Below, piece by piece: positions 29,364 through 39,501 of a stretch of DNA of 64,000 bases. Location of the stretch: positions 1,364,001 through 1,428,000 of the forward strand of contig NZ_CP015820.1 in assembly GCF_002007485.1 (NCBI RefSeq), written 5' to 3'. How positions within the stretch are numbered: position 1 is the stretch's first letter; each line of letters opens with the position of its first letter. The DNA is from Ditibartonella apihabitans. GTDB taxonomy: Bacteria > Pseudomonadota > Alphaproteobacteria > Rhizobiales > Rhizobiaceae. Under the pieces are notes generated by a model. The model did no database searches and had not been told where the DNA came from. It was given only the letters and a program-made list of their open reading frames with translations. The position numbers and the translations under genes were made by a program.

Positions 29364-30680
29364 TTAGTTCGGACGTTCTATGCGTATCATTTGCGGCTTA
29401 TCAATAAGGTGCCCGTCTTCCATAATGGACGACAAAGCTTTACGCACTGACGACTCGGTTGTTTCGTGTGTCACAAGAACAATATTCTTCGTATTCGGTT
29501 GTATATTTTCTGCAAGTGGCCGTTGGACAATAGATTCCAGTGAAATGGAATTTTCAGCCATACGTTTTGCGACAGTCGCAAAAACACCGATCTTGTCATC
29601 GACTGTCAAACGGATGAAATATCCCCCAGCATGGGCACGCATCCGTGCACGTTTATAAGGTGCAAGAGCTTGAGCCGGTGTGCCGAAAACAGGTCCGTGT
29701 TGAAAACCCGGATGAGATTTCGCAATATCGGCAATATCGCCGATGACAGCCGATGCTGTTGCGTTCCCTCCGGCTCCGGGCCCCGACAGCAGCAATTCAC
29801 CAAGAAGATCGGTTTGTATAGAAACCGCATTTGTGACACCTTGCACTTGCGCAATAACGGAAGAAGTGGGCACCATTGTAGGGTGCACACGTTGTTCAAT
29901 ACCGGTGTCGGTTTTTACAGCTACGCCAAGAAGCTTGATCCGGTAACCGAGCTCATCCGCCGCATGAATATCGGCAAGTGATATATTGCTTATTCCTTCA
30001 ACATAGATGTCGTCGACGGAAATGACGCAACCAAATGCCAAACTTGTCAGCAGAGCAAGTTTGTGCGCCGTATCAAAGCCTTCGATATCGAAAGTAGGAT
30101 CAGCTTCGGCATAGCCCAGTTTTTGAGCTTCCTTCAAACATTCTTCAAAAGAAATTCCTTCTGCGAGCATCCGGGTCAAAATGTAATTACATGTACCATT
30201 CAAAATACCGTAAACTCTGGAAACATTGTTTCCCGAGAGCGACTCGCGCATTGCCTTGATAACGGGAATACCCCCTGCAACCGCTGCCTCGAAGTTTAAA
30301 AGAACGCCTTTTTTCTCGGCAATTTTTGCTAACGCCACCCCGTGGCGAGCGAGCAAGGCCTTGTTGGCTGTTACAACATGGTGACCGTGTTTCAATGCTT
30401 CTTCGACACAAAAACGTGCAATCCCCTCCTCGCCGCCAATGAGTTCGACAAAAACGTCAATATTGTCGCTTGCAGCCAGAACCAACGGGTCATCGACCCA
30501 TTCAATGTGTTGAAGATCAATGCCACGCTCTCTTGTTCTGTCACGTGCACTCACAGCCACGACTTCAATGGGCCTGCCACATTGTTTTGTCAGCAAGTCC
30601 TGTTTCTCTTTCAATATACGAACAACAGAACTTCCGACCGTTCCAAGCCCGACTATGCCGATCCTCAACGCATTTACCAT
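29364..30680 (-). CDS. hom: Homoserine dehydrogenase
   Basis: Reduces aspartate semialdehyde to homoserine on the way to threonine and methionine. The 438-residue protein has an N-terminal nucleotide-binding motif (GIVGLGTVGSSVVRIL), the catalytic-domain segment EAAVAGGIPVIKAMRESL and GILNGTCNYILTRM, and a C-terminal ACT domain beginning near FIRLTVDDKIGVFATVAKRM. The ACT domain suggests feedback control by threonine. It starts 3 bases after the aminotransferase gene, so they form one operon. Confidence 0.95.
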   Translation of the reverse strand: MVNALRIGIVGLGTVGSSVVRILKEKQDLLTKQCGRPIEVVAVSARDRTRERGIDLQHIEWVDDPLVLAASDNIDVFVELIGGEEGIARFCVEEALKHGHHVVTANKALLARHGVALAKIAEKKGVLLNFEAAVAGGIPVIKAMRESLSGNNVSRVYGILNGTCNYILTRMLAEGISFEECLKEAQKLGYAEADPTFDIEGFDTAHKLALLTSLAFGCVISVDDIYVEGISNISLADIHAADELGYRIKLLGVAVKTDTGIEQRVHPTMVPTSSVIAQVQGVTNAVSIQTDLLGELLLSGPGAGGNATASAVIGDIADIAKSHPGFQHGPVFGTPAQALAPYKRARMRAHAGGYFIRLTVDDKIGVFATVAKRMAENSISLESIVQRPLAENIQPNTKNIVLVTHETTESSVRKALSSIMEDGHLIDKPQMIRIERPN

Positions 30681-30683
30681 TGG

Positions 30684-31877
30684 TTAGGCTGCCTTGTTTT
30701 TTTCGTCAGAAAAGAAACGCTTTATATTGCGCGCAGCCTGTCTTAAACGGTGCTCGTTCTCGACAAGTGCAATGCGGACATAATCATCTCCCTGCTCACC
30801 AAATCCAATTCCGGGAGAAACCGCAACATCGGCTTTTTCGATGAGCAATTTTGAAAATTCAAGTGAACCCAGATGCTTGTATTGCTCCGGTATCGGAGCC
30901 CATGCAAACATAGTCGCCTCAGGCGAAGGAACGTCCCATCCGGCACGGTGAAAACTTTCGACCATCACATCACGACGTTTTTTATAGACCGACCGCACAT
31001 AAGCAATATCCGATCCGTCACCGTTCAATGCATAAGCCGCAGCAACCTGAATTGGCGTAAATGCCCCGTAATCGAGATAGGATTTAACGCGCGTCAAAGC
31101 GGCAATCAATCGTTCATTACCCACTGCAAAGCCCATGCGCCAACCCGGCATTGAAAAAGTTTTCGACATTGACGTAAATTCGACAGCAACATCAATCGCA
31201 CCTGGTACTTGTAAAACTGAAGGTGGCTCTTTGTCTCCAAAATAGATCTCGGCATAAGCGAGGTCAGAAAGCAGAATGATTTCATTCTTTTTGGCAAAAT
31301 CAACGACTTCCTTATAAAAATCGAGATCCGCAATATAGGCAGTGGGATTGGATGGGTAATTCAGAATGACAGCAATCGGCTTTGGGATCGAATGCTTGAC
31401 CGCGCGATCAAGCGCACGGAGCAATTCTTCACCCGGATAAGCAGGCATAGAGCGGATAACCCCACCAGACATAATAAAACCGAACGAATGGATGGGATAT
31501 GTCGGGTTCGGACACAAGACAACGTCGCCGGGGGCAGTAATTGCCTGTGCCATATTTGCAAACCCTTCTTTTGAACCCAGTGTGGCGATGACTTGCGTAT
31601 CAGGATCCAATTTTACGCCGAAACGGCGTTCATAATATTTTGCTTGTGCCCGTCTCAATCCGGGAATACCGCGTGATGCGGAATAACGGTGTGTTCTGGG
31701 ATCCTGTACAACCTCGCAAAGTTTATCGACGATATTTTGCGGCGTCGGCAAATCCGGATTCCCCATTCCGAGGTCAATAATATCGGCCCCCTTCGCTCGC
31801 GCCGCTGCCTTCAGGCGGTTAACCTGTTCGAATACGTAAGGCGGCAAACGACGAATTTTATGGAATTCTTCCGACAT
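30684..31877 (-). CDS. alaC: Class I aminotransferase, AlaC-like
   Basis: A PLP-dependent transaminase most similar in recalled sequence to glutamate-pyruvate aminotransferase AlaC; homologues in this order are often labelled LL-diaminopimelate aminotransferase. The 397 residues include LGMGNPDLPTP near the N-terminus, NYPSNPTAYIADLDFY, the PLP-lysine region SMSKTFSMPGWRMGFAVG, and VRIALVENEHRLRQA with the carboxylate-binding Arg at the C-terminus. It precedes hom in an operon. The substrate assignment is family-based and less certain than the fold. Confidence 0.85.
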   Translation of the reverse strand: MSEEFHKIRRLPPYVFEQVNRLKAAARAKGADIIDLGMGNPDLPTPQNIVDKLCEVVQDPRTHRYSASRGIPGLRRAQAKYYERRFGVKLDPDTQVIATLGSKEGFANMAQAITAPGDVVLCPNPTYPIHSFGFIMSGGVIRSMPAYPGEELLRALDRAVKHSIPKPIAVILNYPSNPTAYIADLDFYKEVVDFAKKNEIILLSDLAYAEIYFGDKEPPSVLQVPGAIDVAVEFTSMSKTFSMPGWRMGFAVGNERLIAALTRVKSYLDYGAFTPIQVAAAYALNGDGSDIAYVRSVYKKRRDVMVESFHRAGWDVPSPEATMFAWAPIPEQYKHLGSLEFSKLLIEKADVAVSPGIGFGEQGDDYVRIALVENEHRLRQAARNIKRFFSDEKNKAA

Positions 31878-31943
31878 TTTTTAATCCGGTAAAAAAGTTG
31901 ATGTTAAAAGTTTAATGATCAAACATATATGGTCCAAGAACGA

Positions 31944-32291
31944 TTAATCCTGTTTACCACTCTGTTCGATCTGGCGGACCGTTTCTTCCGCCTCACGACG
32001 CGCATCGTCCTTGGCTTTTGCAAGATTGGATGCACTGTTCGCGGATGGCCCCGGCACTTTTTTCAGACGTGCCGCTTCCGAATCCAACCGATCGGTCAAA
32101 GATTGTTTATCGACTTCAGAAAATTGTTCGGTTGCAGCTCGGGGTTTATCCGAAAATCGCGGATATGATTCTTGATGGGAGGCACCCGCTTGTTCCGGAG
32201 CGGTAAATTCTGCGCCACGAGCACAGCCCATTACGGCAACTGCTATCATAGTAAGAACAATACTGTGCTTTCTTTTAAAAGGCCTGTGCAT
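31944..32291 (-). CDS. Small lipoprotein of unknown function
   Basis: A 115-residue predicted lipoprotein. Positively charged start (MHRPFKRKHS), short hydrophobic stretch and a lipobox-like VMGC (Cys about residue 23). The mature part is polar, with a Lys/Ala/Glu-rich helical tail (NLAKAKDDARREAEETVRQ) that may form a coiled coil. It lies 66 bases upstream of alaC on the same strand and could be co-transcribed. No function recognised. Confidence 0.65.
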   Translation of the reverse strand: MHRPFKRKHSIVLTMIAVAVMGCARGAEFTAPEQAGASHQESYPRFSDKPRAATEQFSEVDKQSLTDRLDSEAARLKKVPGPSANSASNLAKAKDDARREAEETVRQIEQSGKQD

Positions 32292-32579
32292 CTTAATTCT
32301 ATTTTCCCATCACTTGCATAAATGTTTTCTTTATCATGAGATTATCACAACGCCAAGGTCAAGAGAGGATAGGAGATATTCGAGCAGTTTTGTTGTTTTC
32401 CTGCAATTGTGTGGTTAAAGTGTCATAGATTACAATTTTGACTCGCAACGTGATAAAAATTTTTTATTTTCAATATAAATTCGACGCATTTTGCTGCGAG
32501 ATCGGATACTTCGACTGGAAGTGTTTATTTAGGATAGTGAAAAAGCGTTAGGCCTTCGGCCGCAATGAAAGGTTGCTGA

Positions 32580-33938
32580 TTGTTAGCAAATACCGACATT
32601 TTTCCGAAGAAAAAGCACTCATATCTTTTTCACGGCAGCTCGTTATGTTCCGGTCTGGTCATGGTGGCGGCTTTGTCATTGTCAGCCTGTACAGCCAATA
32701 ACGCGGGAATGGGCGGAATAGAAAAGGCAGTCGGCACTCAAAACTCGCAAATAGACAATGGTTCGGGTAACCCTGCCGCTACAAATGGTGTGAATCCTCA
32801 ATCTGCTCAAGAAATCGACAACAATCAAATAGCCGCAGATCAAAGTCGTGCTCAACCGGCACAGGTACCGCTTCCGACACAACCGCCGTCGCACATTGAT
32901 AAGGAGGGAGAATCTTCGCAACAAACACCTCTGGCAGACAATAAAACGGCGGACAATCATCCCTTGTCCACGGGAAATACGGGGGTTCCAATTGTGAGCC
33001 CGGCAACTGAAACAGCTTCGGGCGACGAGCCGAAACCTAAAAAGACTGCCCTTTTTTCATTTCTTGGAAAAAAGACCAAACCGGCTGCGTCTAACGATAC
33101 CCTACCAACAACCGACTCTAAGACGAGTGAACAGTCGTCACAGCCCAATGCATCTTCTCCCGCTCAAAACACACCAACAGCAGCAACGGAATCCCAACAT
33201 AATAATGGTGCCACTTCTCCCTCCGGCCAAACAACAGTTTCTCGTGATTCTTCTACAGAGGAGGTTTCACAAGACGCTTCCAACAGACAACAACCACCTG
33301 AACGCGACGCTACAAGCCAAAAACAAGGAAGTTTAATGCGTCTATTCGGTCGTTCGGATAACCAAAAGAGTAATAAGCCGGTTGATAGCGAAACCAAAAC
33401 AGCACTTGTACCGCTGCCGAAGAAAGATCCGCATGAATATAATGACGACTTACCCGGGGTTCGGCCCAATGGTGGCATTGTTATTAAACATCGTACGAGT
33501 CTCTATGATGATACCGACATTGATGCAAACGAAATTGATTCGCCTTCGCTTTACACGCTCGCGTCGGTCAGTATCTATGGCCGTTCATTGCCAAATGGAT
33601 TGAAAGTAGCCCGTAAAGATGTTGAAGTTTCATGCCTGAGACCTCAACTCGTAGCTATCCTCAAAACTATAGAACGACGCTTCAACAAGCCGGTTATTAT
33701 AACATCCGGCTATCGTAGTCCGTCATATAACCAAAAAGTAAATGGCGCAAAACGCTCCATGCATATGTCCTGTGCAGCAGCGGATATTCAGGTTCCCGAC
33801 ACAAACAAATGGGAAGTTGCCAAATTTGTACGCGCTTTGCCCAACCGAGGCGGTGTAGGCACCTATTGTCACCAATCAATCCATGTCGATGTGGGGCCAA
33901 AACGCGATTGGAATTGGACATGTTCAGCAAAAAATTAA
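32580..33938 (+). CDS. Lipoprotein with C-terminal M15-type (YcbK/DUF882) peptidase domain
   Basis: Probably cleaves or binds peptidoglycan peptides at the envelope. The TTG start at 32580 is chosen because an AAAGG lies just upstream and it begins a signal sequence ending in lipobox LSAC (Cys about residue 37). A long disordered Ser/Thr/Gln/Asn-rich spacer covers about residues 40-290. The C-terminal domain (about 320-450) carries the M15-like zinc pattern: SGYRSPSYNQKV, then SMHMSCAAADIQV (His and Asp) and QSIHVDVG (second His). The spacer resembles that of the SPOR protein in composition. It is monocistronic; tRNA-Glu follows. Confidence 0.82.
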   Translation: MLANTDIFPKKKHSYLFHGSSLCSGLVMVAALSLSACTANNAGMGGIEKAVGTQNSQIDNGSGNPAATNGVNPQSAQEIDNNQIAADQSRAQPAQVPLPTQPPSHIDKEGESSQQTPLADNKTADNHPLSTGNTGVPIVSPATETASGDEPKPKKTALFSFLGKKTKPAASNDTLPTTDSKTSEQSSQPNASSPAQNTPTAATESQHNNGATSPSGQTTVSRDSSTEEVSQDASNRQQPPERDATSQKQGSLMRLFGRSDNQKSNKPVDSETKTALVPLPKKDPHEYNDDLPGVRPNGGIVIKHRTSLYDDTDIDANEIDSPSLYTLASVSIYGRSLPNGLKVARKDVEVSCLRPQLVAILKTIERRFNKPVIITSGYRSPSYNQKVNGAKRSMHMSCAAADIQVPDTNKWEVAKFVRALPNRGGVGTYCHQSIHVDVGPKRDWNWTCSAKN

Positions 33939-34002
33939 AAAAAAATGCTTAAGGGGGCTTGCGATTAAAAAATATCCTCTCTATAAGCCGTCTCACTGAT
34001 AC

Positions 34003-34077
34003 GCGCCCATCGTCTAGTGGTTAGGACGCCGCCCTTTCACGGCGGAAACAGGGGTTCAAATCCCCTTGGGCGTACCA
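34003..34077 (+). tRNA. tRNA-Glu (anticodon TTC)
   Basis: A 75-nt cloverleaf with encoded CCA (34075-34077). The anticodon arm is CCGCC-CTTTCAC-GGCGG, giving TTC, and the T arm is GGGGTTCAAATCCCC. The acceptor stem is GCGCCCA / TGGGCGT, so the first pair is G1-U72. Confidence 0.95.
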
Positions 34078-35100
34078 CCTTTCTCTTTTTATTTTGCCTA
34101 TCTATTTGCTTGCCCTATTCACTTTGACTGCCTCTATCCACTTGCGTTCGCCAATTCATGCGTTTGTTTTTGTATCCACTGAATATCTATCGGATAAAGT
34201 GCGCAATAGAACAGAAATTATCTAAAGGTTTTGTCGCGCATAAACATTTTACTCATGGATATTGAAAAGAACGGTTTTGACAGAGTGAACTGCATGCCTT
34301 TGATTCAGTAACGCCAACCTCGGTTGCTGTTTTCCACTGCTATACCCGTGTTATACCCCCCTGAGGGCCTGATATCTCCAGTCGCATGCAACAGCGCAGC
34401 CATCCCCTAGAATGAATTTTTTGAAAAGCGGTCTAACGGGAAACGACTCGAACTAATTGAGAACAAATTGTAATAGAGCCTTATCCGGATCACTCGCGTT
34501 CAGCTCCTATATCTTTAACAGCGTTGAACTTATCATTTGCCGTATTTTCAGTTTTTACCTCGCCTTGAAATTTTGAAACAGCAAGCCTCTTTTTTGCTGG
34601 GGCTTGCAATTAAATATCTCTAACTAATTAGCGAATTTCTGCGAATTATCATGCAGTGCTTTCGAACTATCGGAACAAAGCGGCGATCTCAACATCACAA
34701 TCAAATAATGTGCTCAAAACAACAAACGCTATGTCCGGAGCCGGGCAAAATTGTCATAGACATAGCGCTTTCTCGCCTCTCATGAACACGTCAACTCTTA
34801 AGAGGATGAAAATAATAGAATTAAGCCGGTTGTTTATTTAAAAACGCTAACCTAAAGCCTTAGAAATATTTCTGTTGCTCAAAATGACTGAAATGCAATT
34901 TATAGAGCTGTCCATAGTCATACATTTTTAAGAATCGCAGAGTGAAATTCGCCTATAAGAACAAATTTTATAAGAAAATATTATTATTCTAATAAATTGT
35001 TCTGCTCAATTAACAATAATTATATACAACAGGATAAACTAACAATAATATAGATCTTCCGTTTATACGATTTTCAAGAAAAATCTCTTTTATTAAGAAC
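34078..35100. other. Gene-free region downstream of tRNA-Glu
   Basis: About 1 kb without a supportable gene. Features seen: an imperfect inverted repeat GCAAGCC (34581-34587) / GGCTTGC (34601-34607), a C-rich tract TATACCCCCCTGAGGG near 34352-34367, and a 32-codon minus-strand frame near 34310-34410 of unknown meaning. No copy of the tRNA 3' end and no integrase remnant is seen, so an integrated element is not supported. Confidence 0.5.
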
Positions 35101-35143
35101 AATACCCCCCCTCTTCTAGCCATTTGACTGATAAGGGGGTATT
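35101..35143 (-). terminator. Possible hairpin terminator of the arabonate operon
   Basis: AATACCCCC and GGGGGTATT form a 9-bp GC-rich stem around a 25-base loop, starting about 20 bases after the dehydratase stop. No T run follows on the minus strand, and the long loop is atypical. Confidence 0.4.
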
Positions 35144-35163
35144 GGTTATTGAACGGTCAATAT

Positions 35164-36903
35164 TTAATGACTTTCCCGTTTAACGATACTACCGCGTTTT
35201 CCTACAAGAAAATCAAGATCCGCACCGGTATCCGCTTGCATAACGGTTTCTATATATAACCCGGCATAGCCGCCATTTCCTTTTTCGATTGGTGATTTCC
35301 AACGGGCTTTGCGGCGTTTCAATTCTTCGTCACTAACATTCAGTGTCAGATTGCGCGCAGGAACATCCAATGAAATCATATCGCCGTTTTCTACCAAAGC
35401 CAGAGGACCACCTTCTGCCGCTTCCGGAGCAACATGAAGAACCACCGTACCATAAGCAGTTCCGGACATTCGTGCATCCGATATACGTACCATATCGGTT
35501 ATGCCTTTCCGTAATATTTTTGGCGGGAGCCCCATATTACCAACTTCGGCCATGCCCGGATATCCCTTTGGACCGCAATTTTTTAAAACCATAATGCAGT
35601 CTTCATCAATATCGAGATTTTCATCATTAATACGCGAATGATAATCTTCGATATTTTCAAATACGACAGCTCTGCCTGTATGCTGCATCAGATGAGGAGA
35701 GGCCGCAGAAGGTTTCAAAACGGCTCCTTTCGGTGCCAAATTGCCGCGTAACACTGCAATACCGCCGTGTTCGGTAAGCGGCTTATCCGGAGAAAGGATA
35801 ACGTCATCATTATAATTCTGTACATCTTTTACGTTATTCCAGATTGTGTCTCCGTTGACAGTCATGGCATCTTTATGAAGTAACCCCATGTCTCCGACGG
35901 CTTTTATAACGACAGGTAACCCGCCTGCATAATAAAATTCTTCCATCAAATATTTACCGGAAGGTTGCAAATTGACAATGGTGGGAACATCACGCCCCAA
36001 ACGATCCCAATCATCCAATGTCAGTGGAATTCCGACACGTCCTGCCAAAGCTAAAAGATGGATAACTGCATTGGTAGAACCGCCTACAGCACCGTTAACC
36101 CTGATAGCATTTTCAAAAGCATCTTTTGTCAGAATATCGGACGGTTTTATATCTTCTTTGACCATCTCGACTATACGACGTCCAGATAATTGCGAGATAA
36201 TTCGACGACGTGCATCGACTGCCGGTATTGCAGCATTTCCGGGAAGTGTCATACCTAAAGCTTCTGCCATTGATGCCATTGTCGATGCTGTCCCCATGGT
36301 CATACAACTTCCGGCAGATCGAGCCATGCCTTGCTCGGCATCCATAAATTCGTCCAATGACATTTCACCGGATTTAACCATTTCGGAGAATTTCCAGATT
36401 GCTGTGCCCGATCCGACATCCTTGCCTCGCCATTTTCCGTTCAACATTGGCCCACCGGAAACAAGAATAACAGGGATATCAACCGACGCTGCCCCCATTA
36501 AGAGGCTCGGAGTCGTTTTATCACACCCACCAAGAAGAACGACACCGTCAACAGGATTACCACGTATTGCCTCTTCGACATCCATCGCTGCGAGGTTTCG
36601 AAACATCATTGCCGTCGGCCGCAGAGAGCTTTCACCCGTTGAAAAAACCGGAAACTCGACGGGAAAACCTCCCGCTTCATAGACGCCACGTTTCACCCGT
36701 TCGGCCAAATCTCTTAAATGGGCATTACACGGCGTCAATTCAGACCAGGTATTGCAAATTCCAATAATCGGACGACCATCAAAATTATCCGCTGGTATCC
36801 CCTGATTTTTCATCCAGGAACGATGCATAATTGCATTTTTACCCGTTCCACCAAACCATTCAGACGACCGTAACTTACGCGGCCAAACAGCTTTATTTTT
36901 CAT
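35164..36903 (-). CDS. araC: L-arabonate dehydratase (IlvD/Edd family)
   Basis: Dehydrates a sugar acid, most likely L-arabonate, to 2-keto-3-deoxy-L-arabonate. The 579-residue product matches the Fe-S sugar-acid dehydratases rather than IlvD: WPRKLRSSEWFGGTGKNAI, NTWSELTPCNAHLR, GGCDKTTPSLLMGAAS and SAGSCMTMGTASTMAS carry the cluster cysteines. It recalls the Rhizobium L-arabonate dehydratase closely from start to end (GADTGADLDFL near the C-terminus). The symbol is the Azospirillum usage, not the E. coli regulator. It sits 35 bases behind the MFS importer in one operon and across from LysR. Related enzymes accept D-fuconate or D-xylonate, so substrate range is inference. Confidence 0.85.
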   Translation of the reverse strand: MKNKAVWPRKLRSSEWFGGTGKNAIMHRSWMKNQGIPADNFDGRPIIGICNTWSELTPCNAHLRDLAERVKRGVYEAGGFPVEFPVFSTGESSLRPTAMMFRNLAAMDVEEAIRGNPVDGVVLLGGCDKTTPSLLMGAASVDIPVILVSGGPMLNGKWRGKDVGSGTAIWKFSEMVKSGEMSLDEFMDAEQGMARSAGSCMTMGTASTMASMAEALGMTLPGNAAIPAVDARRRIISQLSGRRIVEMVKEDIKPSDILTKDAFENAIRVNGAVGGSTNAVIHLLALAGRVGIPLTLDDWDRLGRDVPTIVNLQPSGKYLMEEFYYAGGLPVVIKAVGDMGLLHKDAMTVNGDTIWNNVKDVQNYNDDVILSPDKPLTEHGGIAVLRGNLAPKGAVLKPSAASPHLMQHTGRAVVFENIEDYHSRINDENLDIDEDCIMVLKNCGPKGYPGMAEVGNMGLPPKILRKGITDMVRISDARMSGTAYGTVVLHVAPEAAEGGPLALVENGDMISLDVPARNLTLNVSDEELKRRKARWKSPIEKGNGGYAGLYIETVMQADTGADLDFLVGKRGSIVKRESH

Positions 36904-36938
36904 CTTTCAGTCCCTTCTAAAATCAGCAAATAATCGAA

Positions 36939-38287
36939 TTATTGTTCCGCTTGACGTAGATTGGCGCATTTCCATGCAATCAATAAGCCCGAGGTCGCCA
37001 TACAAAGCCCAAGTATAATGAGACCATACTGCGCCGTTCCTAATGTATCCGATAGAAAGCCCAGAATATAAGGGCCGGCAAAACCACCCAAATTGCCAAC
37101 CGAATTGATCGCTGCAATGCCAGCGGCAATAGCAGCGCCTTTCATGATCGCTCCTGGGAAGCTCCAAAAAAGTGCGTTGACGGTCATGCTGCCTCCAACG
37201 GCCAACGCAATACCTAAAGTTGTGAGAACAAGATTGTCCTGAAAAACTGCACTAATGATCAAGCCTAGGCCACCGACAAAAGCAGCAAAAGTAGCAAATT
37301 CTTTGCGACGGTTGGAATGCTCTGCCTTTCTGGTTGCCAATATCATACCGACAACTCCGATCAGATAAGGAATTGCCGTAACCAAACCAATTGAGAAAAG
37401 CGAGGTAACGCCCGTAGCTTTTATCAAACTCGGTAGCCAAAAATTAATTCCATAAATCCCGACAACAAGTAGAAAATAAATGAGGGTTAAAGCCCAAAGA
37501 ATTGGCTGTTTGAATAATTCGCCAAAAGGATAATCCTGCTTTGAGGCATTATCATTTTCCAGACGCCGCTTGAGCTCGGATTTTTCTTCACTGCTTAACC
37601 ATTTTGCGTCATCAATACCGTTGTTTAAATATAATATAATCAGAAAGCCAAGAAGGACAGCTGGTAGGCCTTCTATCAGAAACATCCATTGCCAACTATG
37701 CATATGCGGCGACTGTGCAAACAATTGCATCAAACCACCAGAAAGCGGAGAGCCTAAAATGAATGATACAGGCTGGGCGATGAGCAATAATGCCATGATA
37801 CGGCCGTGCGTCGCCGAAGTGAACCAATAATTAAAATAAAGGATGAGACCGGGAAAAAATCCTGCCTCTGCTACACCGAGTAAAAAACGTAAAATGTAAA
37901 AAGAAACACTCGTGGATATGCCAAAAAACCCGGCTATTGGAGCAATGAATGCCATTGCGGCAGAAATCACTCCCCAACTTATCATAATCCGCGCAATCCA
38001 GACACGTGCACCAACCCGATGCATTATCAAATTGCTAGGAAGCTCGAACAGGAAATACCCCAGAAAAAAATTCCCGCTCCGAAACCATAAGCAGCAGCGG
38101 AAATATTCAAATCTGCCGACATTTCCAGTTTTGCAAAACTGACGTTAACACGATCTATATACGAAACGACGTAGCATAAAACGATTAACGGCAAAATATG
38201 CCAAATTACTTTTAAATATAGATGATCAAACGCAATTTGCGAGCGTTCAATTTTCTCCTCAGGCATGTTTTCCTCCCCTGCCTCCAA
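36939..38287 (-). CDS. MFS transporter of the anion:cation symporter family, frame interrupted at 38064-38070
   Basis: Probable inner-membrane importer of the sugar acid degraded by this cluster. The N-terminal piece (38027-38287) gives a cytoplasmic start, the first membrane segment (HILPLIVLCYVVSYIDRVNV, the family signature) and part of the second. The remainder (36939-38030) holds about ten further membrane segments. The two are in adjacent frames; one extra base in the 7-A run at 38064-38070 joins them through GAGIFFLGYFLFELPSNLIMH, the ACS-family pattern. Repaired length is about 449 residues. Divergent from the LysR gene with a shared control region. Confidence 0.85.
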
Positions 38288-38349
38288 ATAATACGTTCTT
38301 AACTAGAACAAGTCTAAAAAATGGTCTAATACCGTTAAGCGGAGGTCGT

Positions 38350-38365
38350 ATACCGAAATTGGTAT
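38350..38365. promoter_or_regulatory. Candidate LysR-type operator
   Basis: Perfect interrupted palindrome ATACC-GAAATT-GGTAT in the MFS/LysR intergenic region. It fits the LysR T-N11-A pattern and sits 25 bases before the chosen LysR start. A further AATACC half-site lies just upstream, near 38328. Confidence 0.55.
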
Positions 38366-38390
38366 GCTAAAAAATGCGGAGGAGTTTGTA

Positions 38391-39316
38391 ATGAATCGAA
38401 CAATTAATTTGATGCGACGCCTTAAAATGTCACATCTGAGATTACTCGACTCAATAGGCCAAACAAACAACCTGACCCGGACATCCGAAAAAATTGCCAT
38501 GTCCCAACCTGCTGTATCGCGGCTTCTCCGGGAGATCGAGTTGATCGTTGGTGCACCGCTCTTTGAGCGAATTCCCAAGGGAATGGTTGCCACGGAACTT
38601 GGAGAAATTATGATACGAAGGGCTCGACAAGCATTGCTAGAGCTCGGAAAAGCTGAAAGCGAAGTCGAGGAATTGTTGGCAGGATATGGTACGACAATCA
38701 AGGTAGGGGCTGTCACCGCACCGGCAATAGATTTAGCAATACGTGCAATTCGTGATTTTCAAAACGAACATGAAAATTGAGGATTGTTTTAGAGATAAGT
38801 ACAAGCGGACCATTAATTAAAGCACTGCTTGACGGCCAATTTGATTTCATTTTTGCACGGGCACCACACGATTTACAAAATGGCAAGTTGAACGCCCGCC
38901 ATATCCGTGCAGAACAGGCAATATTTCTTGTTAGAGATAAGCATCCCCTTCTAGGGAACGAGAGATGCTTGTCCGATGCAATCAATTATCCGTGGATAAT
39001 GGAACCGGAGGGAAGTCTACTTCGTAATCGCGTTGAATCCGAGTTTCGTAATTCTAACCTTCCCTTACCAACGAAAATTTTGAGCACATCGTCTTTGTTG
39101 ATTAATCTTGCGGCTATCAAACAAAGTGATGCTATCGCAGTTGTTAGCGGGGCGGTATTAAAGGTAGTAGGTGAAAAAAATGGCTTCCAAAGGCTTCAAT
39201 TGAAGGGGCTGGACCGAGATTTTCTCGTTCCACCGTTTGAATTAATACGCCATAAAGAACGTATTTTATCTCCCTTGGCAGAAAAACTTTATCAAAAAAT
39301 GAGTGACTTATGTTGA
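38391..39316 (+). CDS. LysR-family regulator, frame interrupted at about 38773-38778
   Basis: Probable regulator of the divergent importer-dehydratase operon. The start at 38391 is chosen over the ATG at 38364 because GGAGGAG (38378-38384) precedes it and the earlier ATG lies inside the candidate operator. The N-terminal helix-turn-helix is clear (LDSIGQTNNLTRTSEKIAMS, then QPAVSRLLREIE). The effector domain begins near IKVGAVTAPAIDLAI and continues in the next frame (LRIVLEISTSGPLIKALLDG) after one missing base in GAAAATTG. Repaired length is about 308 residues, normal for the family. Similar effector domains occur in GbpR-type LysR proteins that sense sugars, but that is inference. Confidence 0.82.
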
Positions 39317-39501
39317 GCAATATCGATTTTTTACTCATATAATAAATTCTTATTTTAGTCATTTAAAATTTGTAAAAATTAGAAAAGACGATTTTATTTC
39401 AGAATTAATTAAAAAAATACATATAATAATTTAATATAAATAATTTAAAACAGAAAATAAATTTGTTAATTATTGTTATTACCATTTTGAATAGAATATA
39501 A
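39317..39501. other. Very AT-rich spacer between LysR gene and LysR remnants
   Basis: About 185 bases, almost entirely A and T from 39360 on. No feature recognised; it precedes the two LysR remnants. Confidence 0.5.

Noticed and set aside
34003-35163. Integrated element at tRNA-Glu
   Set aside because: No integrase and no repeated tRNA 3' end found downstream. Only the gene-poor spacer is suggestive.
35164-36903. Dihydroxy-acid dehydratase of branched-chain synthesis (IlvD)
   Set aside because: The N-terminus and overall pattern match sugar-acid dehydratases, and it is in an operon with a sugar-acid importer and the next pathway enzymes rather than with ilv genes.
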